Source: Anseranas semipalmata (lineage: Eukaryota; Chordata; Aves; Anseriformes; Anseranatidae). Taken from it: a DNA stretch of 64,000 nucleotides. The position numbers and the translations under genes are program-made. Positions 1-13,152 of this stretch are shown one piece after another (within the stretch, counting starts at the first letter, position 1; each line of letters begins with the position of its first letter). The stretch spans positions 441,747 through 505,746 of the forward strand of contig VXAA01000894.1 in the NCBI GenBank assembly GCA_013399115.1. The letters are read 5' to 3'. Under the pieces are notes generated by a model. It had not been told where the DNA came from and made no database searches. It saw nothing but the letters and a program-made list of their open reading frames with translations.

Positions 1-3000
1 CTTTTTTTTTTTTGCGAGTTAATGGAGCTTTTCATGTGTACACGAACAAGGTCACACATTATGGTAGTATTTATGGACTTGATTCAGAGGGAAAGCATAC
101 TCAGTGTCTGTCAGGACAGGAACCTGTAAAGTAAAATGGTGATGGATATGCCAATCCATCGATGGATATATGGTTTTGTTCTTCCTGGGTATTTGTTATG
201 CATTGTAGTCTTGCTTGTAATTGTGGTTTCCACTGTGGAGCCGTCTGGTGCTTCTCTCTTTAAGAACATTTCAATCTGCCAATTTTACATTGCATTTTAC
301 TTTCTTAGAGAACTGTGAGGATATATGAAATTCTTGAAATCAGCTCATTCACAGAAGACTGTTATAAAATCTTCATTAGAGTCTCATCCCCTCTTGTTCT
401 CTGCTTGTAGATGCTCACCAGGCTGTTGTATTGGACCCATGACTTTTAAGGTTACTGTATCTGAGGGTTATTCAGAAACTGTCCTTATGTACAGACTATG
501 GGATACTGAACTTTTCTGTAGCGTGGAGCTCTGAGATTGGTTGTGCTATGACCAAAGGACATTGCTGCTTTATGCTTTCACCTTGTAAGGGTCTTACGAC
601 AATGTAAGCCATATACACTCTGTCACATGTAAAGCACAAGAGGTGTCTACCACAAAGTCTTCCTCATTTGGCTTCCTGAGAGCCTGTCTGGGGCTACTCA
701 GTGCCTTCCACAAACCATGCTCCCCTCCCTGGCTCAGCCCGGTTCCTAGTTCCAGTCAGATACAGTATTTGTAGCAGTCTCACAGTTTTTTCTTCAACTT
801 TTCTGTCCTCCAATCTACGGTGAGCTAGAGTCATTAGAAAAGCAATAGCCCTGGGCTGGTAGTCTCAGTTGTGCTCCTAGGACAAGGTTGTGCTACTAGG
901 ACAGGATCAATCACTTGCTGATGGCTCTTTCAGGGAAAGATGAAGTGAAAGACACAGCAAGTACTTAAGGGAAGCTCTTCCAGTGAGGTCATAAACTGGA
1001 ATTCATGATTTCAATTAGATGGATTTCTACATAGTCTACATAGTTTTGATGCACGTTAAGGGTGCCATAGGCCAAAATTTTATAATAAAAGTGAATTAGC
1101 ATTTGTTGGAAAAATGCATTCAAATATATTTTCTCCAGTTGTTGATTTAACTTTTCCTTTGAAAGCAGCTGTAGTCTTTGGTGACTAATTCTGTGACAAT
1201 TAAAATGAATTGTGTAAAAGTGCTGAATTATCTCTGTATCAGCACAATAAAACTGGACATACTTGCTAGTGCGAGTTGCTCTTTTCCCTTTTAATTTGCT
1301 AAGGTTATCACAAGAGTCTTGAAATATAGCCTATTTGTGCAGGTCTAATTTCCAGCCTACCCCACCTCTACTTCATGTTTTTTTAATATGTTTTGCACAA
1401 AAAATAAATTAGGTATTTGAAAGGAACTTGCTATATATCAAAATACCCAAGTGAGCCTTTTGCTGCAGGGATCATGCTATTTAATTGCAGATAATGTTGC
1501 TGCAAAACTGTGGCTCTTTTTCAGGATTTGTAGTTTAACAGTTTCAGAAGCCATGGGGCCATAACTTAATAAAACAGAATGGACGGCTGCAGATGACTAA
1601 CCTTTTGTTCTCATGTGTTACTAATTCTCTCCAGTTTGGATAGGAACTGAACAAATGCAATGACATTTTGCTGTTGCATGTATTCCGTATACATGGTAGA
1701 GAAGACATGCGATTTAAATCTGCAGTTTGCACTGCCTTGTGGCTGTGCCGAATGCTTTGTCATTTCTATTGGCATCTTCCCTTTCCCACCTGTTACTTCT
1801 ATAAACATGTTGTGTATTGTCTTAGTAAACTTGTTGGAACAGGTGCAGTGTCATTGCTGATTGCTTCAATATGCCTTCAGTGAGGGAACCCCTCTTTTCT
1901 AGGTGCTTCTTCGATAAGATAAATAAATGTATGTCTTATAATAACCTCAACAAGAAAGTTGAAAAATAATGCCTGAAAAGGAATGTTGATACTGTAATTT
2001 TTAATTGAGTTCTGATTTGGATATTTATTAATTTGAAAAAAAAAATCGTAAAGTGTAAACTGAATAAATTAGCGTCCAGTTTTCAAACTTGAATTCTGAT
2101 TCAGATTATCTTTAGATAATCTGCATATGTAGATTATGCTGCATCAGTCCTGGATATTCACAAGGTGGAATAATAATAATAATAAATAAAAGAGTATAAA
2201 AACATAGAGTGTGTGCTGTGTTCGGTGATTTTATTTATTTATTAATTTATTGCTACCAAAGCGCTACTCTTTTAAAAAATAAGGAAATCATCCTACAATT
2301 CAAAAAAAAAAAAAGAGGAATGGAGAATAATATGACAGAATGCCTTTTGCCTCTCTTTTGTTACTGTTATGTAATTTTTTTCTAAAGCTAGTACTATTAA
2401 GCATTCTTGACAATCACATTGCAAAATATGCAACTCACTAGCTTCAGGATAACTCATCCAAGGCAATATTAGCATACTGATGAAGGTGTTTGCCATGGAT
2501 AATTATTGGAAAGTTACTGAGTTGCATTTCACTTTGTGTTTGTTTTCTGGTAAAGTAGCAGTGCAGCTTAAGTCATTCACCACATAACTAAAGCCTAAAG
2601 TTTGTGTAGCTCTGCACAGGCCAGGTGTCATTGACCTCATTAAGGTGTAGGTAGCTGAAAGGTTTCCACTGAAATGCCAAAATTCAGGATTGATGAATAG
2701 CCTTAAGAGGCTACTCACCTAACACGACAAATATTTGATTCTTTCAGAGCAGTGGCTGTTTCACACAGGAAAAATAGTCCCTGATTTTCTAAAAGTCCAT
2801 TAGCTGAAACAGACATTTTCAGACTTAAATATACATAGGTGAAATACAATTGCAACCATTTTTATAAATACTTAAGCAGTTATCTGAGTATGTGAGAAAG
2901 CTTTCCTGATGGCAATTAAAGGGTCATTCACAGAAGTTTGTGTGATATTTGCAATGAGATGAATATAATATATGTTCTTTAGTTGGGAAAGTGTATCTGC

Positions 3001-5079
3001 CAACTGCCATGAAGGTGGAGATAAATGGAAACTGGGAGAAGCTGCAACCTAGGTTTAACAAAGACAGATTAGAGCAGATATATTTCTTTAACAGGAAAAC
3101 TGATTTCTAGACCAGGAACATGTGCTGGCTTAATCTGCATGGATTGCATTTGATATGAATCCACATAGGAAATGTTTCTTTAAAATGCAGATCGTGGTGA
3201 TTAGCCCAAGTACAGTGAGTTCAGTAGGAACTAAGGGAAGAGGGGATGACCGCTTTTCTTGAGTATGGAACTCCAGAGCAAGGATACTGGTCAGGTCCTT
3301 CAAAGACTGGTTTTGGAACCAGCCTGAGCATTTGCAACAATGACCTTGCAGAAGAAGTAGTGCTTGTGAACTTGGTGATGAATGAAGCCAGGAGGTGTCA
3401 AAATGAGGATAGGGTGACTGAATGGAGAGAAATGGATAGAAATTGGACAGTGCAAAATGCAAGACTTTGTATTTAGGGACTGGTATTGGGATTTACTGGT
3501 TTTAGCATAGAGCTACTAAGTTGCAAATAGCTGAGGAAGAGAAAGACATTATTTCATCATTTGCTAAAAATGTCTACAAGCAGTTAGGAAAAAAGTGCAC
3601 TAGCAACAGGCTGGATATGACAACCCATAAAGACTCTTCCAATGTTCCCATATCAATTGCTGATTCAACAAATGCACACAAGGTTTGAAAGCAAAAGTGA
3701 ATACAGAAACATTTATTGAATATCTGATTTCTTTAATATAAAGAGTATACTTTTACAAGTAGGATTTTGAATAAACTAGCATGTAGTGCATGATGGAATA
3801 TTTGCCTTTATAATTCATTCCTTATTTCTTCTAGTTTAATTCAGCGTTTCTAAATAGAGAATTATCAGGTGATAATATTAAAATGATTAATTTTTTCCCC
3901 CTTCATATATTTGCATGCTAGAAAATGCAAGTACAACTTTACAGCCACTTTGGAGAAGACTCTGCAGCTTGTAATTGTGAGACATCAAGCTTCAGGGAAG
4001 GTAACATAAAAAAAGAAAAAAGCATACAACTTTGGAATAATAGATGGGATGTGATAGGCTACCCTATTGCCTGGAGCTTATTGTCTATGTTTCTGTATTG
4101 ATTGAAATACTTTCATTTTGCATTCTGTCTCAATTACTATTGTGCATCCAGTACTGCAATTCTGAGGAAGAGAATATTCTAATTAAATGATTTTTTTTTA
4201 AAAGTGAAATGTTTGATGATACACATTTGTATGATTACTTGAAACTCTAACTTATTTTGAGCTCCAACAAATGAAATACAAGATAATTTATATCATCTAG
4301 TGGCTTTCATACAGAGTATCACAAAATGATTCAAAAGGAAGCGAATTTTAAACAACAAATAAAATACAAGCTTTTAAGGTGTGATTTAAGCAGAGAAATT
4401 GACTTTGTGGCTGAGAAGGGAGGAGAGGATTGAATTACAGACAAATGAAGCAGAGAAAGCAAAAGCATGACCTTCCTAATTGGGGAGAGATGTAAGGACA
4501 CCAAAATGGATGAGTGGTGTGCCAAATAAAAGGGGGTATGTGAATGCAAGGTCAGAGAGCTAGGATGAGAAAGTCAGTGAGAAATTTATGTTACAGAAAT
4601 AGATTTTTGAAAACAATATAGGCTTTTTTCTTTTAGGTTTTAGGTCCACCTCTGGGTGCACAGGCTAAAAATGGGAGATACATCTTTGTGTCTCACAGAG
4701 TAAGACAGTTATTTGGCTGTAGTGTTTTTGGTGTTTTTAAAGGTGAGGCTAGAGAGATGGGAAGAAAATGAAAAAAGAGTGGTTGTAAGCTGGGATGTGT
4801 TGAAGGAGGCAGTCTTACAAGCCACTGCTTCCTCCCATGTTTAGTCCCTAAAGAAAGATACATGTTATCTTTGACTATTTTATGTAATTTTCTTTTCTTT
4901 TTCTTTTTTCTTTTTTTTTTTTTTTTTGAAATTTCAGGGACCAAAAGATATAACACACTTCTGTTTAGCCATATATCACAAAATGCCTCACATCCTATTC
5001 TTGGTTAGCAATAAATGTAACAGGAGAAATAATGGAGTACAATGTATTGTCTCTTGTTTCTGGTATGACATCCTGTGAA
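1..5079. other. Non-genic AT-rich DNA, no gene seen
   Basis: No exon, RNA gene or dated repeat is recognisable here. The stretch is AT-rich with short homopolymers (A-run at about 2302-2313, T-rich run from about 4890 ending in a T17 at 4911-4927) and a short (TAA)n near 2170-2187. The open frames on either strand are short, low in complexity and have no convincing splice sites, so I treat them as chance. Decayed old repeats could be hidden here. Confidence 0.6.
4887..4927. repeat. T-rich tract ending in T17
   Basis: An interrupted C/T tract passes into 17 uninterrupted T. No flanking repeat body or target-site duplication was recognised, so it is listed as simple low-complexity sequence, not as the tail of a retroposed element. 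Confidence 0.8.
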
Positions 5080-5650
5080 AATTCACTCTAGAATAATCCT
5101 TGAAATAATTCTTCTTCCATCATTCAGAGCTGTTGGGAGAAGCTCAATTAGATAGACTTTGGGACTCATTGGATTATTCTGGTTCAATCCACTAGATCCA
5201 GGTTGCTGTGGTCCCCTGTTCCTTGTTCCAGGCAGTAGAAAGTCTGAGCGATTTCCAGCACGTACACACACATGCTACGCAGACACAGCCAGCCACCAGC
5301 AAACACAAACAGGAGGACAATGCCTGGTCAGGACCACATGTATAGATGGATACTCCTATAGCACGAATGATCCAAACGTACTGATCCTGTTCTTCTCTGC
5401 CGGCTAATCAGACTCAAAGCTAGCTAGTAAATCTTACACTCATGCATCCATGCATAAGGATGCACACACAGATAGATGTCTCCAGACCTGTGGGTCCTGA
5501 GAGTAGCCTGCTCTCAGACTCTCCAGACCATGGATTTTCTGGCAGCTGGCTCCCAGGCCTTTTATCCTGCTGATTGGATAGTCCAGCTTGAAGTTTGCTA
5601 GCATCTTGAGCATGTACTTTTACACAGAACAGAAAGCACATTTGAGCATA
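5080..5650 (-). repeat. Possible decayed LTR-like or promoter-like block
   Basis: This block is somewhat richer in G+C and CA/TG dinucleotides than its surroundings. Read on the minus strand it has a CCAAT motif (5573-5577) followed 5 bases later by GGATAAAAGG (5558-5567), the order expected in an LTR U3 region, although the spacing is tighter than in typical promoters. I see no second copy in the window, no clear TG...CA ends and no target-site duplication. A chance combination of motifs is about as likely as a real LTR. Confidence 0.2.
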
Positions 5651-7739
5651 CTTACAGAGAAAAGAGTTAAGAATAGTTAATAAGATGATAGAATAGACTG
5701 GTGATGAGGTGCAGGGCTTGGCCAGGCAAGTGTAGTGACCAGCAGCTTGCTAACACTTGAATGGGCCCTTTTATCTCCTCTTGTCTCCATTTTCCCATGT
5801 TTGTTCTTTTCCACAACCCACTTCTTTCTCTGCTTGTCCCTGCCCTTGCCTCCTTCCCAAATAAACAACCCATCCCTAATTATTTTTACCCTGCTAATCT
5901 GACTTTCACTATGTCCATACCCAAATTTGATATTTCTGATATCATTACTTCAGTCTTCTCACCCTTATTTGTAACATATTACTAATATGGTCACCTAGGT
6001 ACTCTTGACCTTGAAAGGCTGCCCACCTCAGAGGTCATCAGTGCTTCTCTCTCCATTTCTTGGTGAAATTTGGCCATTTCTCACTCTGTTATTTGTTACC
6101 ATCCAGAAATTTGTTGTGTCATCCCCACAGTTTCTCATGTTTTCTTCACTTAGCTAAACATCAGGCCAAAGACTAGTCATCTGCCTGCATACCCTAACAA
6201 GAACTTCTACTCAAAGCAAATTTACTGCAAATTCAGGTGAGATGAGTCTGGAGCCTTCTTGTATCTGGCAAACAGGAAGGATGAATGAAAACCCCCTTAC
6301 ACTTCCCCAAATTCTAGAGCATTCCAGCTCTAGACTGCAATTATGCTTTATTAGATAAAGTCTTCTTTTTGAATTTTGTATGTATCTGAGAATAACTCTC
6401 ATAGCTACATCTGTAGATATCAATGCATTTGCATGTTCAGTGCCAATTTGAAGGGAGATCCTTGAAAGAACCTGGCGTCTGGTATAATTTTGTCTTTAAT
6501 GTATATCAAATAGTTTTTTTTTTTTTTTTTTCATAACCAGCTGTAAAACATTATTTCTTAATGCAGTATAAATATATTTCTGAAGAATTTACCATTCAGT
6601 AAGTTACAATATGCTTTGGAAATTAGGTATTTTTATCATTATTAAAGAGTTATTTTGGCATAATATATTTTAAAGGAAGCAGTTGTACATCCGTTCTCTT
6701 TGAATAGCGAACAGCACACTGCAATATCTGTGGAATTATCTATGTGGTGGTCATATTTCTGTTATCAGCTTTAGGGAATTTGTAGCTCTCTTGAAACTGT
6801 TGGTATTTGATAAAGTAGAATGCTGTGCTTCTCTCTTACTTTGTAATACAGTTTTTCTTCACACATTCCTGTCATGAAAAACCTGGCACAAAAGCATATC
6901 CTTTCTGCTGCTGTGATGTGGCATTTGTAATTTGCTTAGGGAATACCCATTGTTTTGGTTTTAATATAATTTAAATAGCAATCAAGCATATGTAGAAGAT
7001 AAACTATACATCAAACAATTCTATCCATTGATCCAGCCCATGAATGGCAATTCAAGTTCTGTTCACTACTCAGAGGAATTTATACAACTTTTACTGTTTG
7101 AAGAAGATCCCTTGAATTAGATACCCACGTTCTTTGAGAGTGTGGGCTATTCATCAAAATGTTCAGGATCGTTTTGCATGACCAAGTGCTACACTTAATG
7201 GTAAAATATGTACTGCATGTATCTATTTTGAAATCTAGGGTACTACAGTCCTTGAATAAAAACATAAACCAGTATCCTAAGGTCTACCAATATCTATAGG
7301 ATGCTGATGATAAATGTTCTTTGTGAAATAAGTCATTAATTAACTTTTGCTTTCCAAACACAAAACTTTAATCTCTCTGGATAAGTCAGTAATTGAAGCC
7401 AAATTGTAGATTTATAAATGCAGAATACTTAATACTAAGTTTACATTCCTCATCTGGAAAGTTCAAAAAAAAAAAAAAATTGTTGTTTAGCTATATTGTT
7501 GCTGAAACACAAATGACACTTAAGTATTTTGGTTGGTTTATTTGTAATTGTGTTGTAAGACAAGTTTCTTTCTGCTTAGGAAAGTAAGTGCCAAAGGGTA
7601 TGTATATCAGCAATTTCATGAGAATCCTTATTAACAGCTCAAGGGTGAAAAATTAGATCTCAGCAGTGAATCTCATAGATAGGAAAAGCTGTATTCACTA
7701 AAAAAGGAAATGTTTTCTACCTATAATACTTCTAANTTC

Positions 7740-7786
<47 letters not shown>

Positions 7787-10088
7787 CAACAGCTGCTAAC
7801 AGACTTTCTACAGGGGTAGAAAGCCTTTGTGAAAGCCTTTTTGTCTTGTCAGCTTTGTTAAAAGCTTTGGTCACTGTGAATGCATTTGCTATGGTATGAG
7901 AATGTACGAAGTCATTCGGTAGCTTCAGGCTTGTTAAAAACCAAAGTTTTTATTCTAACGGTCTCTTAGCTCTTTAAGATAGTGTAGAAAAGCTAGTGTA
8001 GAGCATGCCATGATGGAACCTGAATGTTGTGTGCTTTCTGTGAATGAAAAGTCTGATTGCTTCATGGGTTTTATATAAAAAGGTTTCTGACACATTACTG
8101 GCCCTCAGTAATGCAAAAGTATACATAACCTAAGATAAGTAAAAATGTGGGGCACAATTTAACAAAAAAAAAAGATAAACTTCTGTTTTACAGAGTATGG
8201 CAGATATCTGATGTTAGGCTATGAAACTTTGTAAACTTTGCCTTTATGCTAAATTAGTCTTGCTCTTATACAATTCCATCTTATTTTATTGTCATTTGTT
8301 GTTTGTTAGTTCATGCTCTCAGTTACATTTCTAGTGTGACTTCTTGTGTGAGCTGAGTAGCGTTCTGTGCTGTAGCTGATATTTACAACCAGGAGACTTG
8401 CTTTATTGATTCATTTTTCAATTGATCATTTTCATTCTCCTGTTAGAAAAATGGAAAGGTGGAGCAACAAGTTCAAGTGCAGTGATGATGTTTAACCAGG
8501 GTGTAGCAGATCACTGAATGGATAGTATATTTCAGTCAGACAGAAAAGGCTGGGAAAATTGCAATCACAATATTGAATTAATTTACACGAATGCTGGTAG
8601 CTACTGCTTTGCTGTTTTCAGTAATTTTTTTTTTCTGAAGTCAGCTGACAATCTGTTTTCTGAAAGGCTCATGGAAGACCTGGACTAGAAGCAGTCTTCA
8701 AACGTGGTGCAACAGAACCTGCCAGAGCATACCCGGAAGAAACGGGGATCAAGTTTGGCTGGAACTCAGTGAATCTGATTACATTTTCAAAAGGATTAGT
8801 TATGTCTATACTATAGGTTATATAGGGTAACTTATGGAAAGGGCTACATAGGCAATATATGTGCCTACTAGCAATGAGAAGCTGCCCTTGCTGACATCCT
8901 TACATTGGATAAGAGGAATGAAGCCATCCGTACATGTCTGCCATTTCCATGCACAGCCACATTCAACTTTTCCTACATTGAAAACTATAATAAGAAATGC
9001 TCAAAAAATCCTCCTACTGCAGGTCGTGATTCTGTGGATGTCAGAGAGCAGGCAGTTCATTTCCTCTGCCTCAAGAAAAGAGAAATCCAGGGAAGCACTT
9101 CTCAGTTGTGTGTCGTTCCTTTCTTTTGTGCCCAAATTTGCACATGGTCCACTTCTTTTGTTTAAAAAAAACTCTGAAAGGTAGCCTATATTGCTCTGTT
9201 TTGGTAACCCTGAATAGTAAATTCTGATCACAAATCCTCAAAGCAGTGAATAAAATCATGGCAACAGGCCTCCCACTGAATCCTGCTGGGGCTCCTGAGA
9301 AAAAATAATTAATTTCAAACCTACTTATTTCAACATTGTTCACTCACTGAACAAATGGGTGGAAAAAAAGACCTTCCTGAAATAATTACCTAGTTCACAG
9401 ATTATGCTTCTGACTGAGAAAAGTACTTAGCCGTAATGGAGGCACCAGGCCACTTTTCTTATTTTCCTTGTGCAGGTTCCCCATAGTAAAGAGCTAAGTT
9501 TTATGCTGGTGTTACTGAGAAGATATATTATTATTATTATCTTGCAGATCAGGTTCCCACTTTACCAAGCATTATATATGCAAATAGTGCAGAGATTGGC
9601 TTTTCCTTTACAGTTTTTACGTCATACATAATAAGATGAGGAGTCCCGCAAATTAACAGTCACCTGGGTTCTCTTTGAAAAAAAAGATAAAAATTGTTGT
9701 GGTACTTTGCCTACCTTGCTTTCCCTAATTTTCAAATCTGCAGCTTTTCAGTTGTTTTTGCAAAAATTTTGGGAACAAATTCAGTTCTCTCATGCAAATT
9801 CACAGCAGAATATAAAAATTCTGGTTTGTGAGGTGCTGAAATTATGTGGAAAAGATCCTTCATGACCCTAATCATTCCTTCACCGACAATAAAGCCAGCA
9901 TGATTGGGAAAAGCATGAGCGCAGCCCTGCTGTTGGGCAAATTGTGGGCTAGATTGTGGCCAAGCCTGTCACCTCTGGGGAAGGAGCAGAGCAGCCTCTG
10001 TGAGGTGGTTGCATTCCCAGTGTGCATGTGTGAGCAAGAGCTGGAGAAAAGATGGGAAACAGGTGGAGACTTGGCTTTGTGGTTGTCA
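5651..10088. other. Non-genic AT-rich DNA with simple repeats
   Basis: No exon or RNA gene is recognisable. It contains a T18 run near 6514-6531, an A-run near 7466-7479, the (TAA)15 microsatellite at 7740-7784 and a short (TTA)n near 9528-9540. The open frame at 8861-9184 has overlapping frames of similar length on both strands and no family resemblance, so I do not call it a gene. Confidence 0.6.
7740..7784. repeat. (TAA)15 trinucleotide microsatellite
   Basis: Fifteen uninterrupted TAA units. A single undetermined base lies just upstream at 7736, consistent with slippage or allele conflict in the assembly. A tract this long and pure is likely to be length-polymorphic. Confidence 0.95.
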
Positions 10089-10170
10089 CTGTAGGACTTA
10101 GTGTTAGGTCATAGGTTGGACTAGGTGATCTTGAAGGTCTCTTCCAACCTAAATGATTCTGTATTCTGTA
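10089..10170 (+). mobile_element. CR1 LINE 3' end fragment
   Basis: The last 80 or so bases of a CR1 retrotransposon 3' UTR. They contain the diagnostic run of short phrases GGTTGGACTAGGTGATCTTG, then AAGGTCTCTTCCAACCT, then a degenerate tail related to the ATTCTATG octamer (here ATTCTGTATTCTGTA). CR1 copies are usually heavily 5'-truncated and lack target-site duplications, and none is seen here. The preceding sequence (9846-10088) is not recognisable as CR1, so the 5' boundary is set where similarity to the family fades. Not coding. Confidence 0.9.
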
Positions 10171-12425
10171 TAAGAAATCCCTTGCACAATGGCTGGCAGA
10201 GTACATCATTGTTGTCCCATTGTGCGAGACATAACCTGGCCTTGCATCAGACATAGAATAATAAAAGAAGACACTGCTCCTGTAACATGTTCCTGTCAAA
10301 TCCAGGACCGAGGACTTGGTACTTGGGTACTGTTGTTCGCTTCTAGTTCCTTACCATTCTGGTCTCACTTCTTGTTGTACAGAAATAAAGCAGCAATAAT
10401 GGATTGGGTTCTCAGCATGTCCGTGTGCCCATTTGATATCTACCTTTACTATGGTTTGAGGTTTGATTTTTGAGTAACAGCGTCTATTTCAAGAGCAGTG
10501 CCTTTGTAGTGAAGCGCCGTATGCCCTGTTCTGATGGAGCCAGCTGGATGGCTTATTTGACTTTCTTTAAATTTCTCTCGGATTTGATTTTGCCCTCATC
10601 TAAAGAACAGCAGCTAATTCTTACTGTGCCAGGGAAGTCTCTAAGGAGGCTTAAAATCCCAGACTAGACGGCAGTGTAGCAGAGCAGGTTTAAAACCATT
10701 GTGAAGTGCCTGTTCACTCAGCAGCAGAAGCTTTGAAGATGCACAGCGTGATGAGCACCAGTACCCCACTGCTGATGGTGTAGTGCCATGCACTGTGCTG
10801 CTGCTTGCACGGAGCAGCCAAGGAGCTCCAGTGGTTGTGGCATAGGCGCGTTGGGCAGTGTTTGGCTACAAGCATTGTAACTGAAGGTAATTCTTCTTTC
10901 AACAGCCTTAGCTATTCTGAAAACGAATTGGACTACACCATGGAAAGCATTTTATTTGAAAATAGTTATTTGAAGTCAAATGAGTGGTGAAAATATCAAT
11001 CTCTTGACAATTCCTCCCTACTGTATCAGCAGTGATGGTACACAAGGTGATTTCTTGCTGTGTTCTGTTCATTCATGGGAATTAGAAAATCCCAGGAAAC
11101 ATTCAGTTTGTCTTTAAAGCACAACACTAATGGTCTTGTTACAAGTTTACATCTGACACAGGAGCAACTTCATCTGTGTTTGCAAATATTTTCTTCCTTT
11201 TGCTAAATAAGTCCTAGCAGTAACTCATCTGAAATTTAACAGGATACTTGTAGCAGCATACAATAAATTAATTATTAATTCAGAGAATCATTTTCTGAAT
11301 GTTAAAATTTCAAAAAAATTAATAATGATTTTTGAGATTGCTTCCATCCTCAATACATTAAATGCTTGTTACATCTTCATATTATCTATTGATCCATCTA
11401 TTATACCAGTTTATTCCATTCTTATGCTTACCAATTGCGCCCAGGAGCCTGAATTTATTGGAACAGTAAAATGACATTTAATGCACTGTAGCTGGGAAAC
11501 ATAGCCAGTAGACAAACCTATTATTATACTGATGGAGTTTTTTGAATTACATCTCAGTAAGCTCGGCGTTATCTTCCACAGTGTTTTCAAACCCCGTGAC
11601 AGGTAAGATAGTTTAATATCTTCTGAGCTGTGTACAGTTATGGCTTGTTTGCTTAATGAACCTAGAGTTTCAGACATTGTTTTCCTTTATTTCTAAATAA
11701 GCTTAAGTGTTTAAAACTGTCATAAAAAAAAAAAAAAGCAAGCAGCAAAATTGTTCTGGAATCTGGAGATTCTTTCAGAAATCTGAGGAAGCAGCAGTGC
11801 ATGGGTCCTATTTCTGAATTAGGATAAAATTAGTTGGAGAAAACATTCCTGAAACAAAAAAGAATGCCGGTATAAATGAGAGCAGCACACCTAATTTCTG
11901 TGGAGTTATGCTATTAAAAATCTAATTCCTAAATAGTTTCCCAGATTGAAATACAGTCTGTGGGCCCAAATATTTTTCAGAAGGACTCAATGTCTCAAGA
12001 TTTCAGTTGTATCTGTGATAGCTGCGAGACTTAAAGATAGCTCTAATACCACCCTTCATTCACTGTCATAGCTATGCTGGACTAATGATATAAGCAAGTC
12101 AAAGTCTATGAGAAGAGATTTGTTGTTACAGCAATTGACGTATTTTGAAACAATAAACAGAATTTCAGACGTATACATCATTCTTTGCAAATAAATCCAC
12201 AGGATCCACAGGATCCATGTCTTTGCAGATAAGCAAGAATGAATGCTTTGAGTGAATTTCACAGTAAATAGAAACATTTACTCTCAGATATTCTTGAACT
12301 AAATTGCTGACAATTGCCTTCAGCAAGGAATTTTTATAAGTTGGAAGAAGGTTAAACAAATGCCAGTCCACCAAATTTTTTCCAATTCAGATCATTCCTT
12401 TTTACTTCTCATGAAGTTTCATCTG
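10171..12425. other. Non-genic DNA between CR1 fragment and LTR-like element
   Basis: No gene or recognised interspersed repeat. Small features are an A14 run near 11725-11738 and a tandem pair of ATCCACAGG units near 12195-12215. Open frames such as 10189-10473 lack any recognisable domain. Confidence 0.55.
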
Positions 12426-12566
12426 TGTATTGGGTTTACGTGGCATGGGTTTGGTAGCAGGGGGGCTGCAGAGGCATAGGCCTCTGTGAGCAGAGCCCAG
12501 CAGCTGCCCCATGTCAGATCAGAGCCAGCTCCAGCCGGCTCCAAAAGGGACCCGCCGCTGGCCAGA

Positions 12567-12865
12567 NNNNNNNNNNNNNNNNNNNNNNNNNNNNNNNNNN
12601 NNNNNNNNNNNNNNNNNNNNNNNNNNNNNNNNNNNNNNNNNNNNNNNNNNNNNNNNNNNNNNNNNNNNNNNNNNNNNNNNNNNNNNNNNNNNNNNNNNNN
12701 NNNNNNNNNNNNNNNNNNNNNNNNNNNNNNNNNNNNNNNNNNNNNNNNNNNNNNNNNNNNNNNNNNNNNNNNNNNNNNNNNNNNNNNNNNNNNNNNNNNN
12801 NNNNNNNNNNNNNNNNNNNNNNNNNNNNNNNNNNNNNNNNNNNNNNNNNNNNNNNNNNNNNNNNN
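12567..12865. other. Assembly gap (299 N) inside LTR-like element
   Basis: A run of 299 undetermined bases. It sits where this repeat family, as I recall it, carries a GC-rich internal tandem-like section, which would explain assembly failure. Open frames spanning the gap are artefacts. Confidence 0.97.
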
Positions 12866-13012
12866 CAGGGGCAGAGAGTGACCGTGAAGGAGCGGCGGAG
12901 ACGCAGCGTTAGGGACTGACCGCAGCCCCCATTCCCCGTCCCCCTGTGCCGCTCGAGGGGGAGGAGGTAGGAGAGGGTTGGTGGGGGAAGGTGTTTTTAG
13001 TTTGCTGGTAGT

Positions 13013-13058
13013 TTCTCACTGTTCTCACTGTTTTAGTTTCACTGTTCTCACTGTTCTA
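13013..13058 (+). repeat. Short tandem array of TCACTGTTC-like units
   Basis: Four to five copies of a roughly 9-10 base unit (CTCACTGTT with variants and short TTAG spacers) lie inside the 3' part of LTR-like copy 1, just before its AATAAA. The second copy of the element does not retain this section. Confidence 0.75.
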
Positions 13059-13152
13059 GTCCGCTAGTGATAGTAATAAATTATATTAAAGAGGGGGAGT
13101 GAGAGAGCAGTTGTGGTGGAGTTCAGCTGCCTGGCAGGGTAATACTACCACA

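Larger units (their letters stand above)
12426..13152 (+). mobile_element. LTR-like element, copy 1 (TG...CA), gap inside
   Basis: The element begins TGTATTGGG and ends ACCACA, giving the TG...CA ends of a retroviral-type LTR. The first 141 bases (12426-12566) and the last 60 or so (about 13090-13152) match the reverse complement of the copy at 45832-46137 closely, roughly nine bases in ten by eye. Flanking pentamers are ATCTG (12421-12425) and AGCTG (13153-13157), a one-mismatch candidate 5-bp target-site duplication. Positions 12567-12865 are undetermined. A possible polyadenylation signal AATAAA lies at 13075-13080, and a short tandem array of TCACTGTTC-like units at about 13013-13058. No gag, pol or env frame is present, so this looks like a solo LTR or a non-autonomous element. 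It resembles a GC-rich LTR-type repeat that I recall as widespread in neoavian genomes; that naming needs a database comparison. Confidence 0.75.

Noticed and set aside
4693..4956. Lysine-rich minus-strand frame of 87 codons
   Set aside because: The KKKKKRKKKKK stretch is simply the T-rich tract at 4887-4927 read in reverse.
9949..10299. 116-codon minus-strand open frame
   Set aside because: It runs antisense through a CR1 3' end and has another frame of similar length on the opposite strand. No domain is recognisable.
12486..12912. Two overlapping open frames of more than 130 codons
   Set aside because: Most of their length is the 299-base run of undetermined bases, and the ends belong to the LTR-like element.
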